Of a DNA stretch of 64,000 nucleotides, positions 25,701 through 36,725 are shown piece after piece. Position numbers and translations under genes: made by a program. This DNA is from Chrysomallon squamiferum. Its lineage: Eukaryota; Mollusca; Gastropoda; Neomphalida; Peltospiridae. The first letter of the stretch is position 1, and each line of letters opens with the position of its first letter. Below the pieces are notes generated by a model. The model was not told where the DNA came from and searched no databases. It saw nothing but the letters and a program-made list of their open reading frames with translations. The stretch spans positions 38,995,795 to 39,059,794 of the forward strand of contig CM022665.1 of the NCBI GenBank assembly GCA_012295275.1, written 5' to 3'.

Positions 25701-28150
25701 ATATTTTGAGAGATAGGTTTTTAAGCAGGTGTAAAATTGAATACATCATTATAGAAGATAAATTAATGTTAATATTTAATTTTGTATCCGTATTAAGTAA
25801 TTTTTGAAAAAATTATAAATATTTTTACAAATGACATTTTCATAAAATCAGAAATAAAAAAAATTGTACAAAAACTGAAAAAGTGGAAAACAATGAACTG
25901 AAAATAAAAAATATTTTACTTTATTTCCCTGAAACAGAACATTTTCTTTAAAATTAGTTGAAGTTTGAATAAACAAAATAAAATTTAACAAAGACAGGAT
26001 ATTTAAATGGTGAAGGGAGATATTTTCAGTATGCACACTATTTTCAGATGTACTCTTGTGGCTCACTGGCTCCAAAAATGAGTCGAGGGTGCAGAGGTGG
26101 GGGATGTATGGATCACAAATTTCGCAAGCCACCTGAACCATGGGAATTAGCTGACGGGTAAGATTTTTGTTGTAAGATGTCTGTCATGTGCTTTCATTTA
26201 TAAATTTATGGAAAATTTAAAAATAGTTTTAAATGTAGTTTAGAATGAAGCTGCTGAATGTACCAGTAAAATGTATTGATTAAGAATTGGAAAGTAATAT
26301 TTTTAAATTTATTTATAAATAGATCTAATGGGAGTGGTAACAGTATTATCAGTGGTAAACAATAGTATTAGCAGTAGCAGTAGTAGTACTAGTACCAGTA
26401 GCAAAAGTTGTAGTAGTAGTAGAAATGGAAATAGTAGACACAGAAGCTGTAGCAGTTTTTCATCATTTATGCAGTGTATTAAATTTTACATTTCTATTCC
26501 ATTGTAATCTATCCTAATCTATCAAAGATAATTATATCTTTTATTTTCAGATGTATTCACTTGACTGCTGAACTATCACACAATAAGACACTGACTACCA
26601 AAATAAGTCAGATTCTGCCACAGATGGCCAGGGCTTGCACCTACAAACATTACACACAACACATCTATCTTCTTGAATCAATGTGTAAACAGGTAACAGT
26701 ATTAGCATGTGGTTTTATACAGTTATTTCACAGTCAAACACTTTTTTAATTATCCTTTCAGTTACAAATCTCTTTAGGTATTTGATTATTTCTTCTTCTT
26801 TTTTTTAAACCTGTTTTTGTTAAGACTTAAAATCTGTGAGTTACAATCATGCATCACTGGAGTTCTTTAAAAAAGGTTTTCAAAATTCATACTGATTTTT
26901 AAAAAAAAAAAAAAATAATGTATGTATGTAATTGTAATAAGTAAAGTAGTATATTTGGCATTTGTTTATTTTGGCCAAACAGACACATACTTTAAATTTC
27001 GTTCAAAATGTTTATATAACTGATACAATTTAAGAACAAACCCAATATTCTAAAAAAAATAATATATATAGGACACAGTTTATAAAGTTATGAGAGTCTA
27101 AAAATCTCTATAAATACAGACTCAAGTTTCTGAATTAAGTGTATTTTGTATTTCTGTGTTTTTCAGCTGGTGAATATTGCTAAGGGTTTGGGAAAACGGC
27201 CATTTAAAACACACTTGGAGCTCTTCCTGGATCCTCTGTTTTATAGCCAGGTATTACTGTTATTGTAGTAGGAAAATTTTAAATAATGTTTTAAAGAACT
27301 TAAAGAACTGTCCTGTGAAAACGATTGTAATGTTTAATTTTGATTCATTTACTTTTTATTTTTATTTTAAATTACTAGATTGTTTGTTTTGTTTTAAAAA
27401 AAAAAAATGTTTTGTGTAAATTAAAGATAAGGATATTTATATATTATAGTCTTTTAGTCGTTTTTTATTAATTATTATTTTTCATAATTTTTCTTCTTTT
27501 TTTAATTTTTTTTTAATTATTATTATTATTATTGCTTTTTTCTTTTTTTTTTTTTTAATTTTTCAGTTTGAATCTGCCCAAATAATAGATTTAATTATTT
27601 ATCTAAGTGTATAATTGGTTAATTAAATGATTTTATTTCCAGTCATGCGACAATGTGCTGACATCAACTGCAGCTACAAACTGCATTATTGAGCTCAGTA
27701 GTTTTCTTGGACCAGGAATTTTCCGTGGTCGAGTTGAACAGTTTAATCCCAAGTAAGCATTTTTTCAAACTTTTATTGCCTGAGAGATGCAAAAATATTT
27801 TTGTCATTATTTCACAGCTCTGTAAGCTTGTATATAAATTAAAGTATGTGAATGGGTATATTTGCTTCATTAGTATAAAAGTCTTCCATTTTCTTTTCTT
27901 TTTTAATGTATTGATATTTTATTTATTTTTTCATTGTTGTTGATTAGGTGATTTTTTTTAATTTTAAATTAATTTAAATGTCATGTATGTAGATAAGACA
28001 ACCAGAATGATTTATTAATCTGTTTTAATATCTATGTAGATTGATTTTTTTTAACATCTTAATTATAACGTATAACAATTTGTTAATTTATTTATTTATT
28101 TCAGATATCTAACCCAGCTGGACAGCTTGCCACTACCCCCACCTATGTAA
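19784..28150 (+). CDS. Uncharacterised HEAT/ARM-repeat protein (17 exons, 684 residues)
   Basis: Exons: 19784-20099, 20284-20462, 20756-20826, 21172-21338, 21760-21866, 22279-22388, 23017-23119, 23605-23691, 24054-24144, 24370-24421, 24847-24956, 25424-25593, 26048-26157, 26551-26692, 27167-27250, 27643-27752, 28105-28150. Every junction is GT-AG and in phase, and the total (2055 nt) divides by three. The protein is built of helical repeats with the HEAT-type pattern (D-x-x-x-V-R-x-A-A): residues 281-290 (VRLAASVAAR), 362-370 (DNHAVREAA), 404-412 (DSWPVRDAA) and 445-454 (NIPSVRQGAA). Near residues 522-544 there is a Cys/Gly-rich insert (C525, C536, C541, H544). It ends LPLPPPM. No signal peptide or membrane segment is evident. 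HEAT arrays are scaffolds, and I cannot name the partner or a characterised orthologue. It shares a promoter region with XRN2. Confidence 0.9.
21583..21741. repeat. Tandem duplication (~80 bp) upstream of HEAT-gene exon 5
   Basis: Two copies starting CTATTTTCTTG (21583 and 21666, period 83) share AATATCTGGTGGTTTAAGTA and CACTTTTTAAGAATTATT with few differences. The second copy ends about 20 nt before the exon 5 acceptor at 21759. Confidence 0.85.
24409..24630. repeat. Tandem duplication including the exon 10 splice donor
   Basis: About 100 bp starting CCGAAGAATCTAGGTTAGT (24409) recurs at 24511 as CCTGAAGAATCTAGGTTAGT, followed by the same ATTATAATTATTTATTTTATT and, later, TTAATATT-type sequence. 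The duplicated part includes the last bases of exon 10 and its GT donor, so the intron carries a second, decoy-like donor. Confidence 0.88.
26340..26460. repeat. Imperfect AGT/CAG trinucleotide-rich tract
   Basis: This is a degenerate run of GTAGTAGTA, AGCAGTAGCAG and AGTACTAGTACC units inside a HEAT-gene intron, between exons 13 and 14. Confidence 0.7.
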
Positions 28151-28425
28151 CACAACTGGCAAAGATTATTTAATTTGACCTGTTACTGATGAAAGCTCAA
28201 CCCACCTGAACTCATAAAAATTTACCTGAACTAGTGCAAATAAATAGTTGAATATTTTGTTATTATTGTTATATTACTTAACAGTCACCAGCAGTTGCTT
28301 GTAATTTGATTCTAAAAGCCAACATGTTCTGATGATAATATATGATTTTAGAAATGTAATAATCTCCACTGAAAACCATTTTATACTGCCATATGTCTTG
28401 TAATAAAGTATATATTTGATTTAAT
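28151..28425 (+). other. 3' untranslated region of the HEAT-repeat gene
   Basis: After the stop at 28148-28150 the sequence becomes AT-rich and non-coding. An AATAAA signal lies at 28402-28407, about 250 nt downstream, a reasonable position for polyadenylation. Further AATAAA-like sites occur downstream (near 29485), so longer transcripts are possible. Confidence 0.55.
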
Positions 28426-30648
28426 AATAATATTTGATGACAGTAATACACAAACTCCTGTGAAAGACATTATGATTATACATTTTTATACCACCTGAAT
28501 AAGCTTTAAGAATGAACCAGTAACAAGATGAGATCTAAATTGTCTGCAAATTTATCAACTGCAGAGTCATGTCTGGTCTCTCCAAAAAGATAACAAAGTG
28601 AGAAAAGATGGGGGTTTGGGGTTTTTTGGGGAAGGTTTTTTTATTTTTAGCAAAATGACCTTTTGTTTTTAGAAAACTTTATTTCTTTGCCAGTCTTGAT
28701 TTCAGTTTTTAGTTAATGTTTTTAATGACATACTTAAAAATTAGGTCTAATAATATAAAAGGCTTCTTTTGTATAATTTAATTTTCTAAATTGATTTTTA
28801 GAAAAAGAAACAACAGATATTATTTCTTGATACATGTAAACTGATACCTGTATTTTAATAGTATTATGGTTAAAATTCTGTTCAGTGACAAAAATTAATT
28901 AGCCAAAACACTGACTAAAAGACTTGGTTATTTCATTTTATGTACTGTATACATTTAAAATCCCTTTGTGAAAGATAAATACATACAAAAATCCAGTACA
29001 TTATGACTTTGAGTTAGATGTATCAGATTAATAGAATCGGACAAAAGTGTATATGTATACACACACATATTCTGATGGGACATTCAATTGCATAAATCCA
29101 TGTAGTTCTGTTTTGTATCAAAATTGAGTACTTGGTCTGCAAAGTTAAGAATATAATAAGTGAATTAGACATGATTATGTTTTTATATTCTATATGTAAA
29201 TAGTGTTGTTGCTAAAATTGTGTATTGTGTTGACATTTATTAAACCTAGATGCAGCTTGGTGCAAACTGAATAATTTTTTTATTTTTTATTTATAAATGC
29301 ATCATTTGTATTTCTTTTTTTGTTAATGACATATATGTTAATTACGTTTGATTTTTGTTTTAAGTTATTTGCATGATCAGTAAATTACTAGTACAATTTT
29401 GTGTAATTTGTAAATTTTTATATTTAAATTGAATTATATTATTAATTTTAGTTTATTTCTTTTTCTGTTCAATCTATTGCTCAAAATAAAACATCAAATG
29501 TGTTAAAAACTCTGTTACTTCATGGTGATAGTGGTCATTACAGTAACAAATGAATAAATGATTTTATTAAAAATAATGAAAAAAATAAATAAATAAAATA
29601 AATAATAAAAATTAAATTTAAATAAATAGTATAAAAAGGATGGTGACAGTATAGCCCAGGACTATGTAATACTAATATTTTTATATATGTGTTATTTATA
29701 TTATCATCATCATCATTGTAATTGGTTAATGTTCTACAATACAAAACAATATATAAAATGTTGTCTTAAATGAGTGGGTACCTGTATAAACTAGCTCATT
29801 TCTTTAACATATAATGGACTGCTCCAGGAGAAAATATATATATATGTATATATATGCCACAATAAGTGATCTACAGAGAATGAAAAGAAGAAGATGTAAT
29901 TTAAAACTGGTAACAGAGGAAAAATAACAAACACAAAAAGGGTATCAGAATCTTAACATGTTAGACAAAATTGTTCAAGGAAGTCATGTTTAGCTAACAT
30001 GTTTAAATTATTTTCCCATGTTATTCAAATACGACACAAATAATAAACAAATGTTTAATTAAACATGCACTTTGTGCACTGAGTGGGTAAAATTCAATTT
30101 ATTACAAAAACATATTTGTTGTTTTTTCATAATGTATGTAAATTAGAACAAAAAGTAATTGATTATGCTGTTTATAGTTTATACATACACATTTTTTGAT
30201 TGCTGTAAGTACAGTAGAACACTAAATACACACTGGAATGTTTTTACTAACAGACCGAATCAATGTGCTGAATTTTTAAATATGTTGCAAGAATGTAAAA
30301 AAAAAATCAAGCAAATCATTATGTTAATCTGTTTTCAAATATTTATTTTACTTTTTTTTTTTTTTTTTTTGTATGCTTTTGAACATTGTGAATTCATGTT
30401 TAAAAACATTTCAGTATCTGAATAAAATGTCAAATAATTTGTTTTAACTTTTACTTGATTTTTTTCTAATGACTAAACATTAAATAATATTTAGTTCTAG
30501 TCATTGATACATACCTTATTTATTACACATAGAAAATGTCTACACATTTTTAATTTAAAGATTCAATTTGGATAAAAAAATAAAAATAAAATTAAAATTA
30601 AAAATGTGAAGAAGCATCAAAATAAACTAGATCTTCAAAAATGCTTCC

Positions 30649-30700
<52 letters not shown>

Positions 30701-31124
30701 ATAACAATTATATATTTTATAAAGACGAAATAATTTATAAAATATTGATTACAAATATTTACTGCACTTGGTTTTACCAAAAGGAAAGAAAAATTTTCTT
30801 AATTAAAATCATACTCTAAAGAAGTTTATGCCTTTTGGCATTTTATATATGTTCATAGTAAGACGTTTTCAATATACGTAAATATTAGTTATTTGAAACG
30901 TAATTATATTAACTGAATGTTCTATTGGACCAGGAGCCTTTATCGTTTTCTCATGACAGTTATATTTATCTACGCCATAAATATATTATTTATTGAAAAT
31001 AAACCATTGTCGTTTTAATGTAAATATATTATTATATTCAGATTTTTTTTCTTCTTCTTCTTCTTCTCCTTCTTCTGCATATATAATTAAAGCACTCAAA
31101 AAATAAAATCACCAATTAACTTGA
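28426..31124. other. Intergenic region between convergent genes
   Basis: This interval separates the 3' ends of the HEAT gene (plus) and TMEM72-like gene A (minus). It is AT-rich and holds a (CA)n tract at 30652-30698, a T run near 30350-30370 and short TTC repeats near 31050. I see no coding exon. A TTTATT at 30989-30994 reads AATAAA toward gene A, about 130 nt past its stop, and is a candidate polyadenylation signal for that gene. Confidence 0.5.
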
Positions 31125-32041
31125 TTATTCTGCCGTTTTGCTTTCACCTACGATCTCTTCACTTTCGTAATTGTTTGTATTTAGAGTTTGCGTTCCCATG
31201 TCACTCAGTCTGGGTAGCAGTGACCACGTGCTTGTTGATACAGACCAGGTTTCTACCCTTCTTTCGATATTGTTGTTTCTAAACGTCTTTAAAATGTACA
31301 GAATGCCGAGAACGACAAAGAAGAAACCTGGAAAATGGAATCGTTGAAAGCCATTAAATTATACCTTTAAAGATACGCGCATACATAGCCTTAACTCCTA
31401 AAATTTCATACAGCTCATATCACTGGCAGACTATGGGGAGTTCATACGCACCCCTCGCACCACCATCCCCACTCAACTGCATGCGGGCCTCAGTATATTT
31501 CAAAGCTTCTTTTTTTTTTTCATTTGTTTCCAGCACCAATCTTACATATTATCATAAAATATACAGAATATTGTTATGTTAAGTGTATAACCAAAGGTTC
31601 GCTTTAATACATCTATTTATTTTAGAATATATATCTTTATTTCTGCGTACCGGATGATATATATTAAACTGTATCTGTGGATTATTGAAATAATGGAATA
31701 AATACATTGTCTATTCTTCCATCTTATTTGTCTCTGTCTGCTAAAATATTGGTTATATCGCAATTACATGAATGAAGTCATTCAAAATAAACCATAAGGT
31801 ACACTTTTAAAATTTCAATTCCTGTCTTACAGTTCCTGTCTTACAATTTCTAAATGTGAGCTAGAGAACGCTGATTAAGTCTATTACCTATAGCACCAAT
31901 GCGATTTAAGTTATTGATCAAAAGTTGTAGTATGTGCTTTCATATCTTTGAGAAGGTGCATATTCAGTATTCATGCTGCTGATAAGACGGATTTCTTCTT
32001 TAATATTTATCTGTTTCTGTATCTATCTAGCTACCTATTTC

Positions 32042-32087
<46 letters not shown>

Positions 32088-32679
32088 ATTCAAAAATCGT
32101 TAATATTTTATTTTTTAAAATTTATTTTATTATAATTTTTTATTATTATGTTTTTTTAAATATATTTATTATTATTATTATTATTATTTTATGAAGTGTC
32201 AGTGAAAAAAGAAATACTCAGTCTTGCAGCTTTATGCTATTAAATTGAAACTCATAATTACCTTTTTATACTTAAAGATAGCTAGTCAAATAATAACAAA
32301 AATATGTTGAGAAAGTTGTAATTAATTTACAGTATTTATTATTTTCTATTCAGACTGACAGAAAGAAGAAGAGAGTGAGAGAGAGGATTGTGTTGTTGTT
32401 GCTGCTGTTGCAATAGTTGCTTACCAGAAACAGCTCCTAAAAGAACCAACATATGCTGCAGGAAGGCAGGAACAGAAATGATAATTAAGAGAATTCCTTT
32501 TTTCCAATCGTCCAGCCACACTAAAATTTTGAAGCATTTACAGCATAAACCCTCTTTTCTGAAATAGATTTATATTAATATATATGTGTGTATACATGCA
32601 TGTGTTTGTATATGTGTGTGTTATTTATATTTGAAGAAGATATTAAATGACTGAAAATGTTTATATCAAACAATAAATC

Positions 32680-32721
<42 letters not shown>

Positions 32722-33991
32722 TGTCTTTCTTTTTTTTCCCCTTCACTATGAAATGCTTTCTAGAAGATTCATAAAGGCTTTCCAAATCCTTATTTCAAGT
32801 TAAAATACTCAAATCAAAAATAAATACGTTTTGGTTTTAATCTTGGATCATTTCATTACTGTGAGCTTAGACTGTATATGACCATCCTCCTGTCTGGTAT
32901 ATATACCACTTCATCTTTTCAACCATATTGAATTTCATATAAACTGAAGTATAATAATTTTACTCAGAATGGTAGCCTTGCTTTGTCAGTGTAAATTATT
33001 ATTATATTTACCTGCAGCATGCGAATTTGTCGATAATCCAAATTGACTCAAGCAGTGTTAGTACAATTGCAAGAAATCTGACAAAACGTAAAAGAAAATT
33101 TTATTGTAACAAATTTATTACTAAAATTTAATGAAAGCGTTTTTATTGTTGTTGTTGTTTTTGTTTTCTTTCCTTTTTTTTTAAAAATTGTTTTCTTATT
33201 TTCTTCTTCTTATTATTTTTATTATTATTGGTTACCCGGTTTCAAACATACACATATATATTCTTAGTTAATCAGTTAGATTTAAGTGATGATACGAAAG
33301 TAGAAAATGGCTGCAACTACTTTGTTCGCTATTAGCGGATTAGCAGCAAGAAATTTTTATAAACACAGCCTTCCCGTAGGTTCAAAATTTAATACCTCAG
33401 ACTTTGGTACATCATTCATAGAGAATAATTATGTTATAAACGGATTAAGTTAATAGCAAGTCGCTCGTTGAATGACATCAAAACATTTTTTGTTTACAGT
33501 AATTCAGTTATCGTTTATCAGTACATTAATCTATAGTGAGAAAGATAAATTTATTTTTACGTTACTACAAGCGCGGATGCAAGACAGTTGAGGGGTCCTC
33601 CCTTTCATTATTGTCACGATCATCAAGTTTTTAATTTATTCATGCTAAATAACATATCCAATAACAACATTCTACTTGTTCTTAATATGCTGCTCTTCAC
33701 ATTATAAAACTGAGCTTTTTGTTCTGTTTTGGTAAATTTTCATACAGACATGCACTGTTAAAAAAAGTAAATAAATAAAAGTTTAACAAATACTGGAATA
33801 GTTCTGGTAATTAAAAGATAATATTTATTTAAGTAAAATGCATTCAGTGATTACTCACAATAAATACCATTCGATGTATTTGCGGCCTTTCGTTTCTTGC
33901 ATGAGTAAAATAACCGATGCCCATATCACTAAAGCAAAAAGCAAATTGCCATATAATTTTATATTAATAAAGAATACATTGAAATAAGAAT

Positions 33992-34089
<98 letters not shown>

Positions 34090-34456
34090 GCTAGCCAGTT
34101 TCTGTCAGTCTGTATGTCTGTTTTTCTATCTATCTATGCATCTGTCGATCTATCACTGAAAAGAAATTAGATTTTAAAGAATCTAGTAAAGATGGTTTTG
34201 TGATGATTAAGTATATAAAAAAAAATTAAATCTTTTTGTATATATTCATGTGTTTGTATGTGTAGATGTGTATTTATATCTGCGAGGATGGGGGTTTTCA
34301 GAGAGAAAGAGATGAGGTTGGTGATACATACATATTACAGTTATAAATCAAATAATATACTGACGGATAGATACCTATAATAGTTAGAAGACCAAAAATC
34401 CTTGTGATTAACGCAACGTTCTTCAAGAAACACGAAACGCCTTTTTCATTCTCCAT
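31125..34456 (-). CDS. TMEM72-like four-pass membrane protein, copy A (184 residues)
   Basis: Five coding exons: 34456-34375, 33928-33859, 33077-33012, 32558-32425, 31327-31125. All junctions are GT-AG and in phase (555 nt). The protein has four hydrophobic spans at about residues 17-37, 46-66, 94-114 and 117-133, a Cys cluster between spans 2 and 3 (CCRKEGLCCKCF), the motif WLDDWKKGIL and a polar tail containing GTQT (162-165). The span order, the FKxL-to-FLQHMLVL region and the span 4 LGILYILK resemble vertebrate TMEM72, whose function is unclear. That match is from memory and tentative; a generic tetraspan protein is the alternative. The ATG is the first codon after a consensus acceptor (tttacag|ATG), so an upstream untranslated exon is expected. 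It is the tandem paralogue of the gene at 39902-44495. Confidence 0.8.
32043..32086. repeat. (GT)n microsatellite
   Basis: A perfect GT dinucleotide tract in the last intron of TMEM72-like copy A. A second one lies at 32683-32720 in the next intron. Confidence 0.95.
33995..34085. repeat. (TC)n tract of about 91 bp
   Basis: This is a near-perfect homopurine-homopyrimidine dinucleotide array in intron 1 of TMEM72-like copy A. Mirror-symmetric tracts of this kind can form triplex (H-) DNA. Confidence 0.97.
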
Positions 34457-34480
34457 CTGTAAAATGTGACATTCAAATAA

Positions 34481-34530
<50 letters not shown>

Positions 34531-35017
34531 TAATAATGTTCATGTCAGACTTCAAAGTTATATATTAAATCATAGACACACATACATACCTGTTAGTGAA
34601 CCTCGAATATGAAAACAGAAAAACAGCCAAGCCAGTGACAAAATAATCATGTGTTGTACAGATATATTAAGGTGTTGTTTTTGTTTTCATTAACATACAT
34701 AAAAAAAAATAATAATAATAATTGAATTAAATTATTGGTTGCAAAATTTACAGTCACTTTTCAAGGTTTTTAAAAAAAAAAAAATTAATAATTAATAAAT
34801 AAAAATTATATTTATGCATATTTTGAAAACAAAATAGTAGTACGTGTCACACTGTCCAGATACAAATTTCCGATTCTGTGTTGTCCTAAGCATACAGGGG
34901 CGTGCTACAGGGAATAATTTTATTTTTATTATTAATATTATTAGTGATTAAAAAATTAAAATATTGTTAACAGTATTCTTGTTTTTATTATTATTGTTGT
35001 CATTGTTATTGTTGTTA

Positions 35018-35074
<57 letters not shown>

Positions 35075-36109
35075 GTTATTGTTATTGTTGTTGTTGTTGT
35101 TGTTGCTGTCGTTGTTGTTAATATTTATTGGCTCTTCCTTTTCCCCATTCATGGAATTCTTGATCTTTGTTCAGACCCTCCCAATGCTTTTATAAAGAAA
35201 AAAATGACAATAAAAGATTTATCAGCTTCATAATTAGATATATAATACTAAAACATTAAAATTAAATTAACATTGCCATTTTATGTGTGAGAGATCTTTC
35301 TGAAGAGAAGGATGTGATTTTTTTAATCGAATAGAAGCAACCTAATACTGGAAATGTCTCATCGACTATTTCTGCAATCCTTCGTCTGTCTATGTATGTA
35401 TATGTATGTGTATGAGGATGAGTGTGAATACACTGCAAAAATATGAAGATTAGATAAATATTCAAATATACTTACCGTAAGTAATAAATTATTTAAAAAA
35501 AAAAAAAAAATATATAGAAGAATGATGAAAATATTTTTTTTCAAAAAATGGAAATGAAGAATTATTCAAAGGGTAGCTCCATATCTATTTACATCAGTGT
35601 CTCCTCTCTGTTAAAATTTAGAGAAAACGAATAAAACCTTTTAAACAATTTTCTAGCTGGTTTCTGCGATGATGAGATGATTAAAAAGTGTATAAAGGTC
35701 TTACTACATAAACTGTAAGTAAAACATTTTCAAGAATAACAATTTATGTGTCACCAAGTTCAACTAAAGTAACAGGTGTTAACTAATAGGTGTGTAGTGT
35801 GATATATAACTTAACTTAGAAAAACGAATGAAAAACCATAATATGGATAAAAGTTAACAAAAGCAAAAACAAACAACCATACAAGCAAAATTTAAAACTG
35901 ATATAATTTTTTTTTTTTTTTTTTTTTTTTTAATTTTTATTATTATTATTTATTTATTTATGTGTTGTTGTTTGTCTTTATTTTGTTTGTTTGTTTGTTT
36001 GTTTGTTTGTTTTGGTCTTTTATGTAACCGGAGGTAACTGGTTCAAAAATGCTGTAACAGAATGTTTGTCTTTATAGTAATAGCTAGCATATGTTTGTTG
36101 ATCACCAAG

Positions 36110-36330
36110 AATGTTCACGGTTGGAACGTCCTCGGCTAAAAATGTCCGCAGGTCAAAAGGTCCGCCGACATAATTAAAATTTGCATAGGTCAAAACGACC
36201 ATAGACTTAATAAAATGTCAACAGGCAAAAAAAAAAAAAAAAAAAAATTAAAGAATAATACGTAGACAGTGTTAAATTAAATTATTCACAGGTCAGAACG
36301 TCCGCAGACCTAAGTAAGAAGTCCATGTAT
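36110..36330. repeat. Degenerate short repeats with a GGTCAAAACGTCCGC theme
   Basis: Related phrases recur: CCGCAGGTCAAAAGGTCCGCC near 36150, ATAGGTCAAAACGACC near 36185, and CAGGTCAGAACGTCCGCAGACC near 36290. An A run (36227-36247) separates them. This looks like decayed tandem or interspersed repeat DNA of unknown class. Confidence 0.55.
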
Positions 36331-36460
36331 CAAACTGACATATTTGGGTGTCTAATTATAAATAATAAATATGCATGGATTGCGGAAAGTTGAAATGTTC
36401 GTACAGATGTAAAGGTGGAATTAACCACATAATCGAGAAAGACATTTTAAAAATAAAAAT

Positions 36461-36575
36461 TTATTGTATACATAATCTTTATTATTTAACGTATTGTTTT
36501 TATTGTATACATTATATTTTATTTATTATATATTGTTTTTATTGTATACATAATCTTTTATATAATTATTACGTA
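36461..36575. repeat. 39-bp tandem repeat, three copies
   Basis: TATTGTATAC recurs at 36462, 36501 and 36540, an exact 39-bp period, each followed by related AT-rich sequence and a TATTGTTTT spacer. Confidence 0.9.
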
Positions 36576-36670
36576 TGCGAATAAAATTTCTTATTTTGAT
36601 ACCGTTCGTTTTTTAACGATGGATTTTGAGTGGTTTAGTAATATTAATTATTTTTCAGATGAAAAACAAA

Positions 36671-36725
<55 letters not shown>

